Below are positions 42,671-51,739 of a stretch of 64,000 nt of DNA, piece by piece. This DNA is from Mycolicibacterium sp. CBMA 247 (GTDB taxonomy: Bacteria > Actinomycetota > Actinomycetes > Mycobacteriales > Mycobacteriaceae). The stretch lies in contig NZ_VTGX01000003.1 of the NCBI RefSeq assembly GCF_009729095.1, positions 310,001 to 374,000 of the forward strand, in the 5' to 3' direction. The first letter of the stretch is position 1, and each line of letters starts with the position of its first letter. The translations under genes were made by a program, and so were the position numbers. Below the pieces are notes generated by a model that did not search any database, was not told where the DNA came from, and worked only from the letters and a program-made list of their open reading frames with translations.

Positions 42671-45567
42671 GCACGGTCAGCGAACCCGAAACGGAGCCGC
42701 TGCCGATAGGTAAGCGCCCGCCGTTCATCGCGCGCATGGTCCGCATGCTGTCGGTGCCGATCATCCTGGGATGGTTGGCGATCACCGTCCTGCTGAGTGT
42801 CGCCGTTCCCTCGCTCGAGCAGGTGGAGAAAGAACATGCGGTAGCGATGGATCCCACCGCTGCACCGTCGTTCGAGGCGATGCAGCGCATGGGCCAGTTG
42901 TTCGGCGAAGCCGGTTCGGGCGCTGTCGCGATGATCGTCCTGGAGGGCGAGCAACCCCTCGGCGATGATGCACACGGCTATTACGACGAGATGGTTCGTC
43001 AGTTGAAAGCCGACACCACGCATGTGGAGCACGTCCAGGATTTCTGGGGCGACCCGATGACCCAGGGCGCCGCGCAGAGTGTCGACGGTAAGGCCACATA
43101 TGTGCAGGTGACGCTCACCAGCAACCAGGAGATGTCGGCGGTCAAATCCGTTGAGGCCGTCCGGGCGATCGTGGACCGGATACCGGCGCCATCCGGGGTC
43201 AAGGCCTATGTCACCGGACCGGCGGCATTCGCTGCGGATCTGGGCCCTGCCGGCAACCGGACGGTGGGGCTGGTCACCTCCTTGAGCCTCACGGTGATCT
43301 TCGTGATGTTGCTGCTCGTCTACCGATCCATAATCTCGGTCATTCTCATGCTGGTGGTCGTGGGCATCGAACTGACGGTGGCCCGAGGGGTGGTCGCGTT
43401 ACTCGGCAGTCTCGGGGTTATCGGCGTCACGACGTTTGTCGTCAATCTGTTGGTAGCGCTCGCGATCGCAGCGGGAACGGATTACGGCATCTTCTTCACG
43501 GGGCGCTACCAGGAGGCGCGCCAGGCCGGCGAGGACAAAGAGGCGGCGTTTTACACGACTTTCCGCAGCGTCGCGAAGGTGGTCGTGGGTTCCGGTTTGA
43601 CGATTGCCGGGGCGATTCTCTGTTTGCATTTCACTCGTCTACCCGTCTACCAGACTCTCGGCGTTCCCACTGCCGTGGGCATGCTCGCCGCGGTCGCGGT
43701 GGCCGTCACGCTGGTCCCTGCGGTCATTGCGGTGGGTAGCCGGTTCGGGTTGTTCGAGCCGAAGCGGAAGATCACGGTCCGTCGATGGCGGAAGGTGGGT
43801 ACGGCGGTCGTTCGGTGGCCGGGGCCCATTCTCCTTGCGACGTGCGCGGTCTCGCTCATCGGCTTGTTGGCTCTTCCCGCCTACAAACCCAGTTACAACG
43901 ACCAGAAGTACATCCCGCAGGACATCCCAGCCAATGTGGGTTATGCGGCGGCCACGCGACACTTTCCGCAGTCATTGATGATGGCACCCGACATCTTGTT
44001 GATCGAGGCCGACCACGATATGCGGAATCCGGTCGATTTTCTGGTCCTGAACAAACTGGCCAAGGGTGTGCAATCCGTGCCAGGAGTTTCCACGGTTCAG
44101 GCGCCGACTCGCCCCGGTGGTGAGCCGCTCAAGCACTCAACGATTCCGTTCATGCTCAGCATGAGCAATGCGTCTCAGACGCATCTGATGCCGTTTCAGC
44201 AGAATCGTATGAACGATCTGCTGGTGCAGGCCGACGATATGCAGAAAACGATCGCCATCGTGAAGCGCATGCAAGCGCTGACAGAAGAGATGGTCAGCAC
44301 GACTCATAAAATGGTCGCCGATACTCATGAGCTGCAAGCGACAACCAATCAATTGCGTGATCATGTTGCGAATTTCGATGATTTCTTCAGGCCGATCCGC
44401 AATTATTTCTACTGGGAGCCGCACTGTTACACGATTCCGATCTGCTCGTCGATCAGATCGGTGTTTGACACGCTCGACGGTATTGACCAGATCACCGTCA
44501 AGATGGTTGACCTGGTTGACAATCTCGATCGACTCGATGAGATTCTGCCGCAATTAGCCGCTCAGTTTCCGGTGATGATCTCCACCATGGAATCCACCCG
44601 AACGATGATGCTGACGATGCACAGCACCATGTCCGGGATCATGGATCAAATGGAGGCGACGTCCAACAACGCCACCGCGATGGGCAAGGCATTCGATGCC
44701 GCCCAAAATGACGACTCCTTCTATCTGCCGCCGGAAGTTTTCGAGAACAAGGACTTCCAACGCGTCATGGATATCTTCCTGTCCCCGGACGGGAAAGCGG
44801 CCCGAATGCTGATTTCACAACGGGGCGATCCAGCGACGACAGAGGGTATGTCGCTGGTCGACCCGATCGAAACAGCGGCCGAAGAGGCGCTCAAGGGCAC
44901 TCCGCTGCAAAACGCCACGATTTATCTCACGGGCACCGCAGCGTCGGTGAAAGACTTGGTGGAAGCGTCCACCTACGATCTGCTGATCGCGGCTGTCGCA
45001 GCGCTCTGTCTTATTTTCGGCATCATGCTGATAGTGACGCGAAGTCTTATCGCCGCCCTGGTGATCGTGGGTACGGTGGCGCTTTCTCTGGGCGCGGCCT
45101 TCGGCTTGTCGGTGCTCATCTGGCAGCACATCCTCGGTATGCCATTGAATTGGGTTGTTCTGGCGATGTCTGTGATCGTTCTGTTGGCGGTGGGTTCTGA
45201 TTACAACCTGCTGCTGGTATCGCGGATGAAAGAGGAGATCGGCGCCGGGATCAATACCGGCATCATCCGGGCCATGGGCGGCAGCGGCAAGGTGGTGACG
45301 GCCGCCGGCCTGGTGTTCGCGTTCACCATGTTGGCGATGGTGGTCAGTGACCTCGTCACCATCGGGCAGCTGGGTGCCACCATCGGCGTCGGCCTGTTGT
45401 TCGACACCTTGGTGGTGCGCGCATTCATGACGCCGGCGATCGCCGCGCTGCTCGGGCGGTGGTTCTGGTGGCCGCAGCGGGTACATCCACGTCCCCTCAG
45501 CGCAGCAGGGCGCCCAACCGGCCGCGGCCAGCTTGTGCGTTCGATCCTGCAGAGGGAAGAGCGCTGA
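42667..45567 (+). CDS. mmpL4a: MmpL4-family RND lipid transporter, first copy
   Basis: 966 aa. RND topology with one helix then a large periplasmic domain, five helices, a second periplasmic domain, and a final helical bundle. The proton-relay Asp-Tyr pairs are Asp272-Tyr273 (GTDYGIFFTGRYQEAR) and Asp845-Tyr846 (GSDYNLLLVSRMKEE). The second periplasmic domain has a coiled-coil region around 510-670 and a Cys pair in HCYTIPICSS. Closest family known to me is MmpL4. In GPL-producing mycobacteria two adjacent MmpL4-type pumps export the lipopeptide, and the gene's coupling to mmpS and position in the cluster support that role. Confidence 0.9.
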   Translation: MSTVSEPETEPLPIGKRPPFIARMVRMLSVPIILGWLAITVLLSVAVPSLEQVEKEHAVAMDPTAAPSFEAMQRMGQLFGEAGSGAVAMIVLEGEQPLGDDAHGYYDEMVRQLKADTTHVEHVQDFWGDPMTQGAAQSVDGKATYVQVTLTSNQEMSAVKSVEAVRAIVDRIPAPSGVKAYVTGPAAFAADLGPAGNRTVGLVTSLSLTVIFVMLLLVYRSIISVILMLVVVGIELTVARGVVALLGSLGVIGVTTFVVNLLVALAIAAGTDYGIFFTGRYQEARQAGEDKEAAFYTTFRSVAKVVVGSGLTIAGAILCLHFTRLPVYQTLGVPTAVGMLAAVAVAVTLVPAVIAVGSRFGLFEPKRKITVRRWRKVGTAVVRWPGPILLATCAVSLIGLLALPAYKPSYNDQKYIPQDIPANVGYAAATRHFPQSLMMAPDILLIEADHDMRNPVDFLVLNKLAKGVQSVPGVSTVQAPTRPGGEPLKHSTIPFMLSMSNASQTHLMPFQQNRMNDLLVQADDMQKTIAIVKRMQALTEEMVSTTHKMVADTHELQATTNQLRDHVANFDDFFRPIRNYFYWEPHCYTIPICSSIRSVFDTLDGIDQITVKMVDLVDNLDRLDEILPQLAAQFPVMISTMESTRTMMLTMHSTMSGIMDQMEATSNNATAMGKAFDAAQNDDSFYLPPEVFENKDFQRVMDIFLSPDGKAARMLISQRGDPATTEGMSLVDPIETAAEEALKGTPLQNATIYLTGTAASVKDLVEASTYDLLIAAVAALCLIFGIMLIVTRSLIAALVIVGTVALSLGAAFGLSVLIWQHILGMPLNWVVLAMSVIVLLAVGSDYNLLLVSRMKEEIGAGINTGIIRAMGGSGKVVTAAGLVFAFTMLAMVVSDLVTIGQLGATIGVGLLFDTLVVRAFMTPAIAALLGRWFWWPQRVHPRPLSAAGRPTGRGQLVRSILQREER

Positions 45568-45572
45568 CTGTA

Positions 45573-45611
45573 ATGAAAGCGTCTTCCTTCTGTGCGGTGA
45601 AGGCCGCATGA
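45573..45611 (+). pseudogene. 12-codon relic of an mmpS 3' end between the two mmpL genes
   Basis: ATG at 45573 opens MKASSFCAVKAA and stops at a TGA that overlaps the second mmpL start. The end of the intact mmpS reads FTFCQLKAA before the same ATGA junction. The two copies share 22 of the last 30 bases, and the final 12 bases plus the downstream agca are identical. The likeliest explanation is tandem duplication of an mmpS-mmpL unit followed by loss of most of the second mmpS. The remnant may still help ribosomes re-initiate on mmpL4b. Confidence 0.6.
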
Positions 45612-48475
45612 GCAACCGCCAGACAAGCGACCGACCACCATTGATCGCTCGGGTGATCTATCGGCTGTCGGTGCCGATCATTCTTGGCTGGTTGGCGATC
45701 ATCGCCGTCGTCACCTTCGCTGTTCCGTCACTGGAACAAGTCGGGCGGGAAAGCTCCGTATCGCTGGTTCCCAAAGATGCACCGTCGTTTAAGGCGATGC
45801 AGCGCATGGGTGAGGTGTTCAAGGAATCCGATTCCGACAGCGTCGCGATGATCGTCTTGGAGGGTGAGAAACCCCTCGGCGAGGAGGCTCACCGCTATTA
45901 CGACGATTTGGTTCGTCAGTTGCGAGCGGATACGAAGCATGTCCAGCACGTCCAGGATTACTGGGGGGACTCGCTCACCGCCTCGGGTGTTCAAAGTGCC
46001 GATGATCTGAGTGCCTACGTCCAGCTGAATCTCGCGGGTAACCAAGGCCAGGCCCTGGCGAACGAATCTGTGGAAACGGTCCGGGGCATCGTGGCAGGGA
46101 CGCCACCGCCGTCCGGAGTGAAGGCCTATGTCACAGGTCCTGCACCTCTGATCACGGACATGAACCACGCCGGCGACACGTCGATCATGAAAATCACCCT
46201 GGTGACCCTGGTGGTGATCTGCACGGTGCTGCTTTTCGTGTATCGCTCGGTCAGCACCGTCATTCTCTTGCTGGCCATGGTCGGAATACAGGTGCAGGCG
46301 GCGCGGGGAGTCGTCGCATTCCTCGGCGATCACCAGATCGTTGGACTGTCGACATTTGCGGTGAATCTCCTGGTATCGCTCGGAATCGCGGTTGGAACTG
46401 ATTACGGAATATTCTTCATCGGGCGATATCACGAGGCGCGTCAAGCCGGCGAAGATCGCGAAACCGCGTTCTACACCACCTATCGCAGTGTTGCCAAGGT
46501 GGTTGTGGCTTCAGGATTGACGATTGCCGGAGCCATTTACTGTCTGAGCTTCACCCGACTGCCGTATTTCGAAACAATGGGTGTCCCTTCTGCTGTGGGT
46601 ATGGCAGTTGCCGTCGCGGTGGCCGTCACACTGGTTCCGTCTGTCATTGCCGTCGGTGGCCGTTTTGGCCTGTTCGAGCCCAAGCGGAAGCTCATGGTTC
46701 GTCGGTGGCGGGGGGTGGGCACGGCGGTGGTCCGGTGGCCGCTGCCTATTCTTGCCGGGGCGTGCGCGGTGGCGTTTGTCGGACTATTGGCTCTGCCCGG
46801 ATATCAATCCAGCTACGACGACCGACGGTATGTGCCGCAAGATATCCCGGCCAATGTTGGGTATGCGGCCGCCGAGCGACACTTTCCTGAGTCGCGGATG
46901 ACGCCCGACATCCTCATGCTCGAAGCCGACCACGATATGCGCAACCCGACAGACTTTTTGGTGCTGCACAAACTGGCCAAGCAGATCTTCGCCGTTCCCG
47001 GGATTGCCACGGTGCAGAGCATAACTCGGCCCGAGGGAAGCCCGATCGAGCGCACTTCGATACCGTTTCAAATCAGCCTGCAGAGCGCCGGCCTTCTTCA
47101 GATCATGCCATTCGCGAAAGATCGTATGAATGACATGGAGAAGCAGGCGGACGAGATGCAGAAGATGATCACCCAAATGCAGGGCACTTACAACCTGATG
47201 ACGTTGATCGGCAAGATCACCCACAACACGGTCCAGTTGACCGGGGAAACAGCCGAACTTACCGATCAGTTGATGGCAACTGTTGCGAGTTTCGACGATT
47301 TCTACAGGCCGATCCGCAACTACTTGTATTGGGAACCGCACTGTTACGACATTCCTCTTTGCTTCGCAATTCGATCAGTATTCGACGCTCTGGATGGCAC
47401 TGACAAACTCAGCCTTCAGCTGCACAAACTTCTTGATAACTTGGTACGAGTCGACGGGTTACAGGCACAGCTTGTCACTCAGCTGCCGCCGATGATCGAG
47501 ATCATGAAGTCGATGAGAAACATGATGCTGACAATGCACAGCACCATGTCCGGGATGATCGCCATCATGGACGACACGACCTCGAATGCTACCGCGATGG
47601 GAAAGATTTTCGACGCCTCCCAGAACGACGACTCCTTTTATCTTCCGCCGGAAGTCTTCGAGAACAAGGACTTTCAACGCGCAATGAGCCTGTTCTTTTC
47701 ACCGGACGGGAAGGCTGTACGGCTGATCCTCACGCACCGGGGTGATCCCGGAACACCCGAGGGCATCTCGCGGGTCGATGCGGTGCGGACGGCCGCCGAG
47801 GAGGCGATCAAGGTGACGCCGCTGGAAAACGCTTCGATCCACCTCGCCGGAACCGCTGCGACATACAAGGATCTGCGAGACGGGTCCAGATACGACCTCT
47901 TGATCGCGGGTGTCGCGGCGCTCTGCCTGGTCTTCGGGATCATGCTGGTTGTGACGCGTAGTTTGGTCGCTGCTCTGGTCATCGTGGGTACGGTGGCGCT
48001 TTCGTTGGGCGCGGCTTTCGGGCTTTCGGTGCTGGTTTGGCAGCACATTCTCGGCATCGAATTGCACTGGCTCGTATTGGCGATGTCGGTGATCGTTCTG
48101 TTGGCGGTGGGTTCTGATTACAACCTGTTGCTGGTGTCGCGGATGAAAGAGGAGGTCGGCGCCGGGATCAATACCGGCATCATCCGGGCGATGGGCGGCA
48201 CCGGAAAGGTGGTGACGACCGCGGGCCTGGTGTTCGCGTTCACCATGTTGTCGATGGTGGTCAGTGATCTGCGCATCATTGGGCAGGTGGGTTCCACCAT
48301 CGGGTTGGGTTTGTTGTTCGACACCTTGGTGGTGCGTGCATTCATGACGCCGGCGATCGCCGCGCTGCTAGGGCGGTGGTTCTGGTGGCCGCTGAGGGTC
48401 CGGCAGCGGCCGTCCAGTGCGGTTCTGGGCCCAGTGACAATGCCTGCTGGTCCACTGGTCAAGCAGGAGGCCTGA
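45608..48475 (+). CDS. mmpL4b: MmpL4-family RND lipid transporter, second copy
   Basis: 955 aa, similar to the preceding gene along its whole length. Asp265-Tyr266 (GTDYGIFFIGRYHEAR) and Asp837-Tyr838 (GSDYNLLLVSRMKEE) are the proton-relay pairs. The periplasmic HCYDIPLCFA Cys pair is conserved. The first periplasmic domain reads SVSLVPKDAPSFKAMQRMG, closer to M. tuberculosis MmpL4 than the first copy. The DNA encoding the last ~130 residues is nearly identical in the two copies, suggesting recent duplication or gene conversion. It probably forms a transport complex with mmpL4a and MmpS. Confidence 0.9.
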   Translation: MSNRQTSDRPPLIARVIYRLSVPIILGWLAIIAVVTFAVPSLEQVGRESSVSLVPKDAPSFKAMQRMGEVFKESDSDSVAMIVLEGEKPLGEEAHRYYDDLVRQLRADTKHVQHVQDYWGDSLTASGVQSADDLSAYVQLNLAGNQGQALANESVETVRGIVAGTPPPSGVKAYVTGPAPLITDMNHAGDTSIMKITLVTLVVICTVLLFVYRSVSTVILLLAMVGIQVQAARGVVAFLGDHQIVGLSTFAVNLLVSLGIAVGTDYGIFFIGRYHEARQAGEDRETAFYTTYRSVAKVVVASGLTIAGAIYCLSFTRLPYFETMGVPSAVGMAVAVAVAVTLVPSVIAVGGRFGLFEPKRKLMVRRWRGVGTAVVRWPLPILAGACAVAFVGLLALPGYQSSYDDRRYVPQDIPANVGYAAAERHFPESRMTPDILMLEADHDMRNPTDFLVLHKLAKQIFAVPGIATVQSITRPEGSPIERTSIPFQISLQSAGLLQIMPFAKDRMNDMEKQADEMQKMITQMQGTYNLMTLIGKITHNTVQLTGETAELTDQLMATVASFDDFYRPIRNYLYWEPHCYDIPLCFAIRSVFDALDGTDKLSLQLHKLLDNLVRVDGLQAQLVTQLPPMIEIMKSMRNMMLTMHSTMSGMIAIMDDTTSNATAMGKIFDASQNDDSFYLPPEVFENKDFQRAMSLFFSPDGKAVRLILTHRGDPGTPEGISRVDAVRTAAEEAIKVTPLENASIHLAGTAATYKDLRDGSRYDLLIAGVAALCLVFGIMLVVTRSLVAALVIVGTVALSLGAAFGLSVLVWQHILGIELHWLVLAMSVIVLLAVGSDYNLLLVSRMKEEVGAGINTGIIRAMGGTGKVVTTAGLVFAFTMLSMVVSDLRIIGQVGSTIGLGLLFDTLVVRAFMTPAIAALLGRWFWWPLRVRQRPSSAVLGPVTMPAGPLVKQEA

Positions 48476-48574
48476 TTTCGTGCCGTGCTCGACCTGGGCA
48501 AAGCATGGGTGAGATAGGGCCAGGCCGATTACAGTCGGAATGGTCGGGAGCAATGGTAGGGAGGAAGTTTGTCT

Positions 48575-48913
48575 ATGTTCCATCTGTCGTTGACCAGATT
48601 GGCCGTAGGGCTCGGGGGACTGGCTTTGTCGTTGACCGCCGGGGCCGGCATCGCGTCCGCGGGTCCAAATCTCGATTCGGCCATCAATACGACGTGCACC
48701 TATCCGCAGTTGGTATCAGCGCTCGATGCGCAGGATCCGCAAGTCCGGAATGCATTCGATCAATCGCCTATACTGCAGCGTGGCTTGCGCCAATTCATCG
48801 CTGACACACCGGATAAGCGGGCGAGGACGGCCCAGGATGTGGCAAACGCTCCGATATTTCAGCCGTACCTCGGCACTATCGAACAAGCCTTCAACACCTG
48901 CAACAACTTCTGA
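48575..48913 (+). CDS. hemophore-like exported protein (Rv0203/MTB hemophore family)
   Basis: 112 aa from the ATG at 48575; a TTG at 48569 is possible, both served by ggagg at 48560-48564. A signal peptide ends near GAGIASAG. The mature domain begins PNLDSAINTTCTYPQLVSALDAQDP and ends FNTCNNF, with two Cys likely disulfide-bonded. Helical, with the QFIADTPDKRARTAQDVAN segment typical of the mycobacterial hemophore-related family. Rv0203 hands heme to MmpL3/MmpL11 in M. tuberculosis. Here the gene directly follows an mmpL pair, so a partner role with MmpL is plausible but unproven. Confidence 0.8.
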   Translation: MFHLSLTRLAVGLGGLALSLTAGAGIASAGPNLDSAINTTCTYPQLVSALDAQDPQVRNAFDQSPILQRGLRQFIADTPDKRARTAQDVANAPIFQPYLGTIEQAFNTCNNF

Positions 48914-49220
48914 TCTGAGATGGGCGCCGCCATCGTGGTCTCGCCCGTCTCGGGTTGGCCCGCGGCGCCGCCCGGGCTCGGCACGATCAGCCAAGAGATC
49001 GTGCGGCATATAGCAATTCACGACGAGCGCACCGCATCACCGAATATTCTGCCGTCATGATCTTGAGCCACACCCGATGCACCGCCGCGAAAAGCACCGC
49101 GGGATCTTCCTCCTTCTGTCCAGCGACGGCGAACATCGACCGACTCGATGCAGCCAAACATTTTTCGGTGGGTCCTCGCGCTCCCGAGGTGCCCTCGGCC
49201 CGGTTCGAGGAGTTGTGCTT
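48914..49220. other. 307-bp intergenic region before the sulfotransferase gene
   Basis: It contains the two inverted repeats described as a terminator and no convincing gene. Open frames on both strands overlap each other and lack ribosome binding sites, including an apparent N-terminal extension of the sulfotransferase frame back to 49077. A promoter for the sulfotransferase-acyltransferase pair is expected in 49010-49200, but I cannot point to it. Confidence 0.45.
48981..49004 (+). terminator. perfect 8-bp hairpin, likely terminator of the mmp operon
   Basis: GCACGATC (48981-48988) and GATCGTGC (48997-49004) form a perfect stem with an 8-nt loop, 68 bp after the hemophore-like gene stop. 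A second inverted repeat (ggcgccgc 48923-48930 with gcggcgcc 48962-48969) lies just before it. There is no U-tract. Location between the mmp operon and the sulfotransferase gene suits transcription termination. Confidence 0.5.
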
Positions 49221-50189
49221 GTGAACCCCGCCGGTCACCGCGGTTGCGCGGCCCGTCCAGTCGCATTGTTCGTATTGGGTGTGCCTCGATCTGGAACGTC
49301 GGCGGTCACGCGGGTTCTCTCCCTATGCGGTGCTACGCTCCCGGCCGGGCTGTCGGGCGCCGACCCGCGCAACCCGCGTGGCTACTGGGAGCCGCGTGCG
49401 TCCCTCCATCTCAACAACACAATCTTGCGCCGCCACGGCAGCGCGGTGTTCGATTCGTCGCTGCGCTTGCAGGAGGAGGGGGGGATCGATGCCGACCAGA
49501 AGGCCGTCTGTATCAACAAGATTGGACAGTTTCTTGCCACGTTGCCGGCTGCGCCGCTCGTGCTCATCAAGGACCTGCAAATAACACTGCTGTCCAGTAT
49601 GTGGTTCGAAGCCGCGCGGCTGGCCGGCTTCGATATCGCGGTCGTGAACATGGTGCGTCCTCCGCAGGAAGTCATCGCATCAGGTGCCGCGGACTTTCTG
49701 ACATCACCGGAGCTCGGCAGTGCGCTGTGGCTGAAATTCAACTTGTTGGCCGAGAGAGACACCCGCGAACTGCCGCGCGTGTTCGTCGAGTACGCCAACC
49801 TCCTCGAGGATTGGCGTCGGGAAGTCAAACGGATTTCAGTAGCTCTCGGGATCGATCTGGACAGCCGGGATGAGGGCGTAATCGATGAGTTCCTCACACC
49901 GGATCTCCACCGCCAGCGGCACACCGGCCCGGTGACGGAAACCTTCGGCACGGACTGGATTTCTGCCGTCTACGAGGCGCTGAGCGCAGCCGCGCTCGAC
50001 GAGCCCTTGGATCAGTCTGCGTTGGATCGCGTTTATGCGGAATATCGTGCGAGCGAACAGGGTTTCCGGACGGTGTTCGAGAATTCCCTCCGATTGAACA
50101 AGCTCAACCGATTCATCCGGCCATCAATCCTGAAGTTTCGCTACGAGGCCGTTGCGCTGGCTCACCGGCGCCGCGGAACTTGGGCCTGA
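49221..50189 (+). CDS. PAPS-dependent sulfotransferase-family protein
   Basis: 322 aa from the GTG at 49221, with gaggag at 49207-49212. The 5'-phosphosulfate loop is FVLGVPRSGTS at residues 17-27, the classic sulfotransferase P-loop. A predicted 3'-phosphate-binding region follows around LVLIKDLQITLL and VVNMVRPPQEVIASGAADFLTS. The C-terminal half is helical with RVFVEYANLLEDWRREVKRI, as in bacterial lipid/glycan sulfotransferases. It would transfer sulfate from PAPS to a hydroxyl. Placed between lipid transporters and an acyltransferase/glycosyltransferase set, its likely acceptor is the sugar or lipid part of the cluster product. Confidence 0.82.
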   Translation: MNPAGHRGCAARPVALFVLGVPRSGTSAVTRVLSLCGATLPAGLSGADPRNPRGYWEPRASLHLNNTILRRHGSAVFDSSLRLQEEGGIDADQKAVCINKIGQFLATLPAAPLVLIKDLQITLLSSMWFEAARLAGFDIAVVNMVRPPQEVIASGAADFLTSPELGSALWLKFNLLAERDTRELPRVFVEYANLLEDWRREVKRISVALGIDLDSRDEGVIDEFLTPDLHRQRHTGPVTETFGTDWISAVYEALSAAALDEPLDQSALDRVYAEYRASEQGFRTVFENSLRLNKLNRFIRPSILKFRYEAVALAHRRRGTWA

Positions 50190-50216
50190 CCCGTCTGCGA
50201 TGAAAGAGGCTAGTTG

Positions 50217-51632
50217 GTGTCAGGGCGAGTAAGTCGCGCACGCGAATCGTTGAGAACGCGCCGCGCATCCAAAGAATCTGTGCGACCCGATAATCGCCTC
50301 GCGTTGGCAGACGAAGCCTTGTTGGCAGAGCATCGTGCGGCCGGCATGAACGTGGTCATACAGGTCACGTGGTTATATGACCGCGCCATCGATCTCGATG
50401 CGCTACGACGTTTTCACCATTACCTCGGCCGGGGGTTGTTGGGCCGTCGCATAGAGCGTCCGGCGTTGCCGATCGCCCGGCATCGGTGGGTCCTAGATCG
50501 GGGGTCGTCAGACGTCGACATAGCTGAATCGACCCGCCCACGCGCTGAATTCAGTAACTGGGTCGATGAACGCTCACAGCTTCCCGTCGATGCTGAATCG
50601 GGTCCGGGCTGGCACATCGGTGTCCTTCCCCTCGATGACGGCTCGACCGCGATCAGCCTGGTGCTTTCGCACAACTTGATCGACGGCCTTGGGCTCGCGC
50701 TCGTGATAGTCGAAGGGGCCCTGGGCAAGACGCGCGATCTCGGGTACCCGCCTCCACTGTCTCGCACTCGACTGCGTGCGTTGGGCCAGGATGCCCGACA
50801 AACAGCGCGGGACGTGCCCAAGGCCGCCGGAGCGCTTGTCACGGCAGCGAAATCGGCCCGAAAGCAGACTCGCACCAAGGTTGAGAATCACCCTTCACCG
50901 GCACCGCGGCCGGTCGCCACCAAGGCAGTCGGCGCCGATGACGTTGTCCTCGTGCCAGCCCTGACCATCTACATTGACCTGGGTGAGTGGGACGCGCGAG
51001 CGGAAGCCCTTGGCGGAGCGAGTCACACACTGGCCGCGGCCTTCGCTGCGAAGTTCGGCGAACGCATCGGCCGTGCACGGGCAGCGGACGGCGCCGTCAC
51101 CCTCCAGATCCCGATCAGCGACCGCACGGAGGACGACACACGCGCGATGGCACTGTCGTACGCGCGCGTCACCATCGACCCGACACCGGTCACAACGGAT
51201 CTGCGCGACGTCCGTACTGCCATCAAGCAGACGCTGGCGACCTTGAAAGAGACATCAGAGGAGTCCAAGCAGCTGCTGTGGCTGCCATCGTTTGTGCCGA
51301 AGCGGATGCTGAAACAGATGGTCGCCAGGGTGCCCGCCGACCCCGACCAGGCGGTGTTTTGTTCCTACCTCGGCGATCTCAGCTCGTTGATCAGCCAGGC
51401 CGATGGCACCGTAGCCGACTTCGCCAATGCGCGAACGACCGGGCAACAGGAATCGCGACAGCTCCTTGAGCGCACAGGCGGCCGAATAGTCATTCTCTCT
51501 GGACGCATAAGTGGCAAGATCTTCATCAGCGTCGGCGCTTTCCAACCCGGCGCAGAGAATACGACATGCGCTTTGCGCGAACTGGCTGCGCGCACGCTGA
51601 CTGATTTCGACCTTGTCGGCGAGATCCACTGA
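50217..51632 (+). CDS. condensation-fold acyltransferase (PapA/WS-DGAT-like)
   Basis: 471 aa from the GTG at 50217, with agagg at 50205-50209. The catalytic H-x3-D-G motif is HNLIDG at residues 152-157 (LVLSHNLIDGLGLALV), as in polyketide-associated PapA proteins, wax-ester synthases and NRPS condensation domains. The C-terminal half has VTLQIPISDRTEDDTRAMALSYARV and a closing FNARTTGQQ-like region resembling the DFGWG/floor-loop area. It probably acylates the cluster's glycolipid from acyl-CoA or a carrier protein. It follows the sulfotransferase by 27 bp in the same direction. Confidence 0.8.
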   Translation: MSGRVSRARESLRTRRASKESVRPDNRLALADEALLAEHRAAGMNVVIQVTWLYDRAIDLDALRRFHHYLGRGLLGRRIERPALPIARHRWVLDRGSSDVDIAESTRPRAEFSNWVDERSQLPVDAESGPGWHIGVLPLDDGSTAISLVLSHNLIDGLGLALVIVEGALGKTRDLGYPPPLSRTRLRALGQDARQTARDVPKAAGALVTAAKSARKQTRTKVENHPSPAPRPVATKAVGADDVVLVPALTIYIDLGEWDARAEALGGASHTLAAAFAAKFGERIGRARAADGAVTLQIPISDRTEDDTRAMALSYARVTIDPTPVTTDLRDVRTAIKQTLATLKETSEESKQLLWLPSFVPKRMLKQMVARVPADPDQAVFCSYLGDLSSLISQADGTVADFANARTTGQQESRQLLERTGGRIVILSGRISGKIFISVGAFQPGAENTTCALRELAARTLTDFDLVGEIH

Positions 51633-51739
51633 CGTACCCGCGAGCCGTGGGTAGCCTTGACCGTTCAATCCCGAAGATCAGGTGCCACAGCGTTGTTCGC
51701 AACAGGTCGGACTGGAGAGTTCATGTCGAGAGACGCGCG

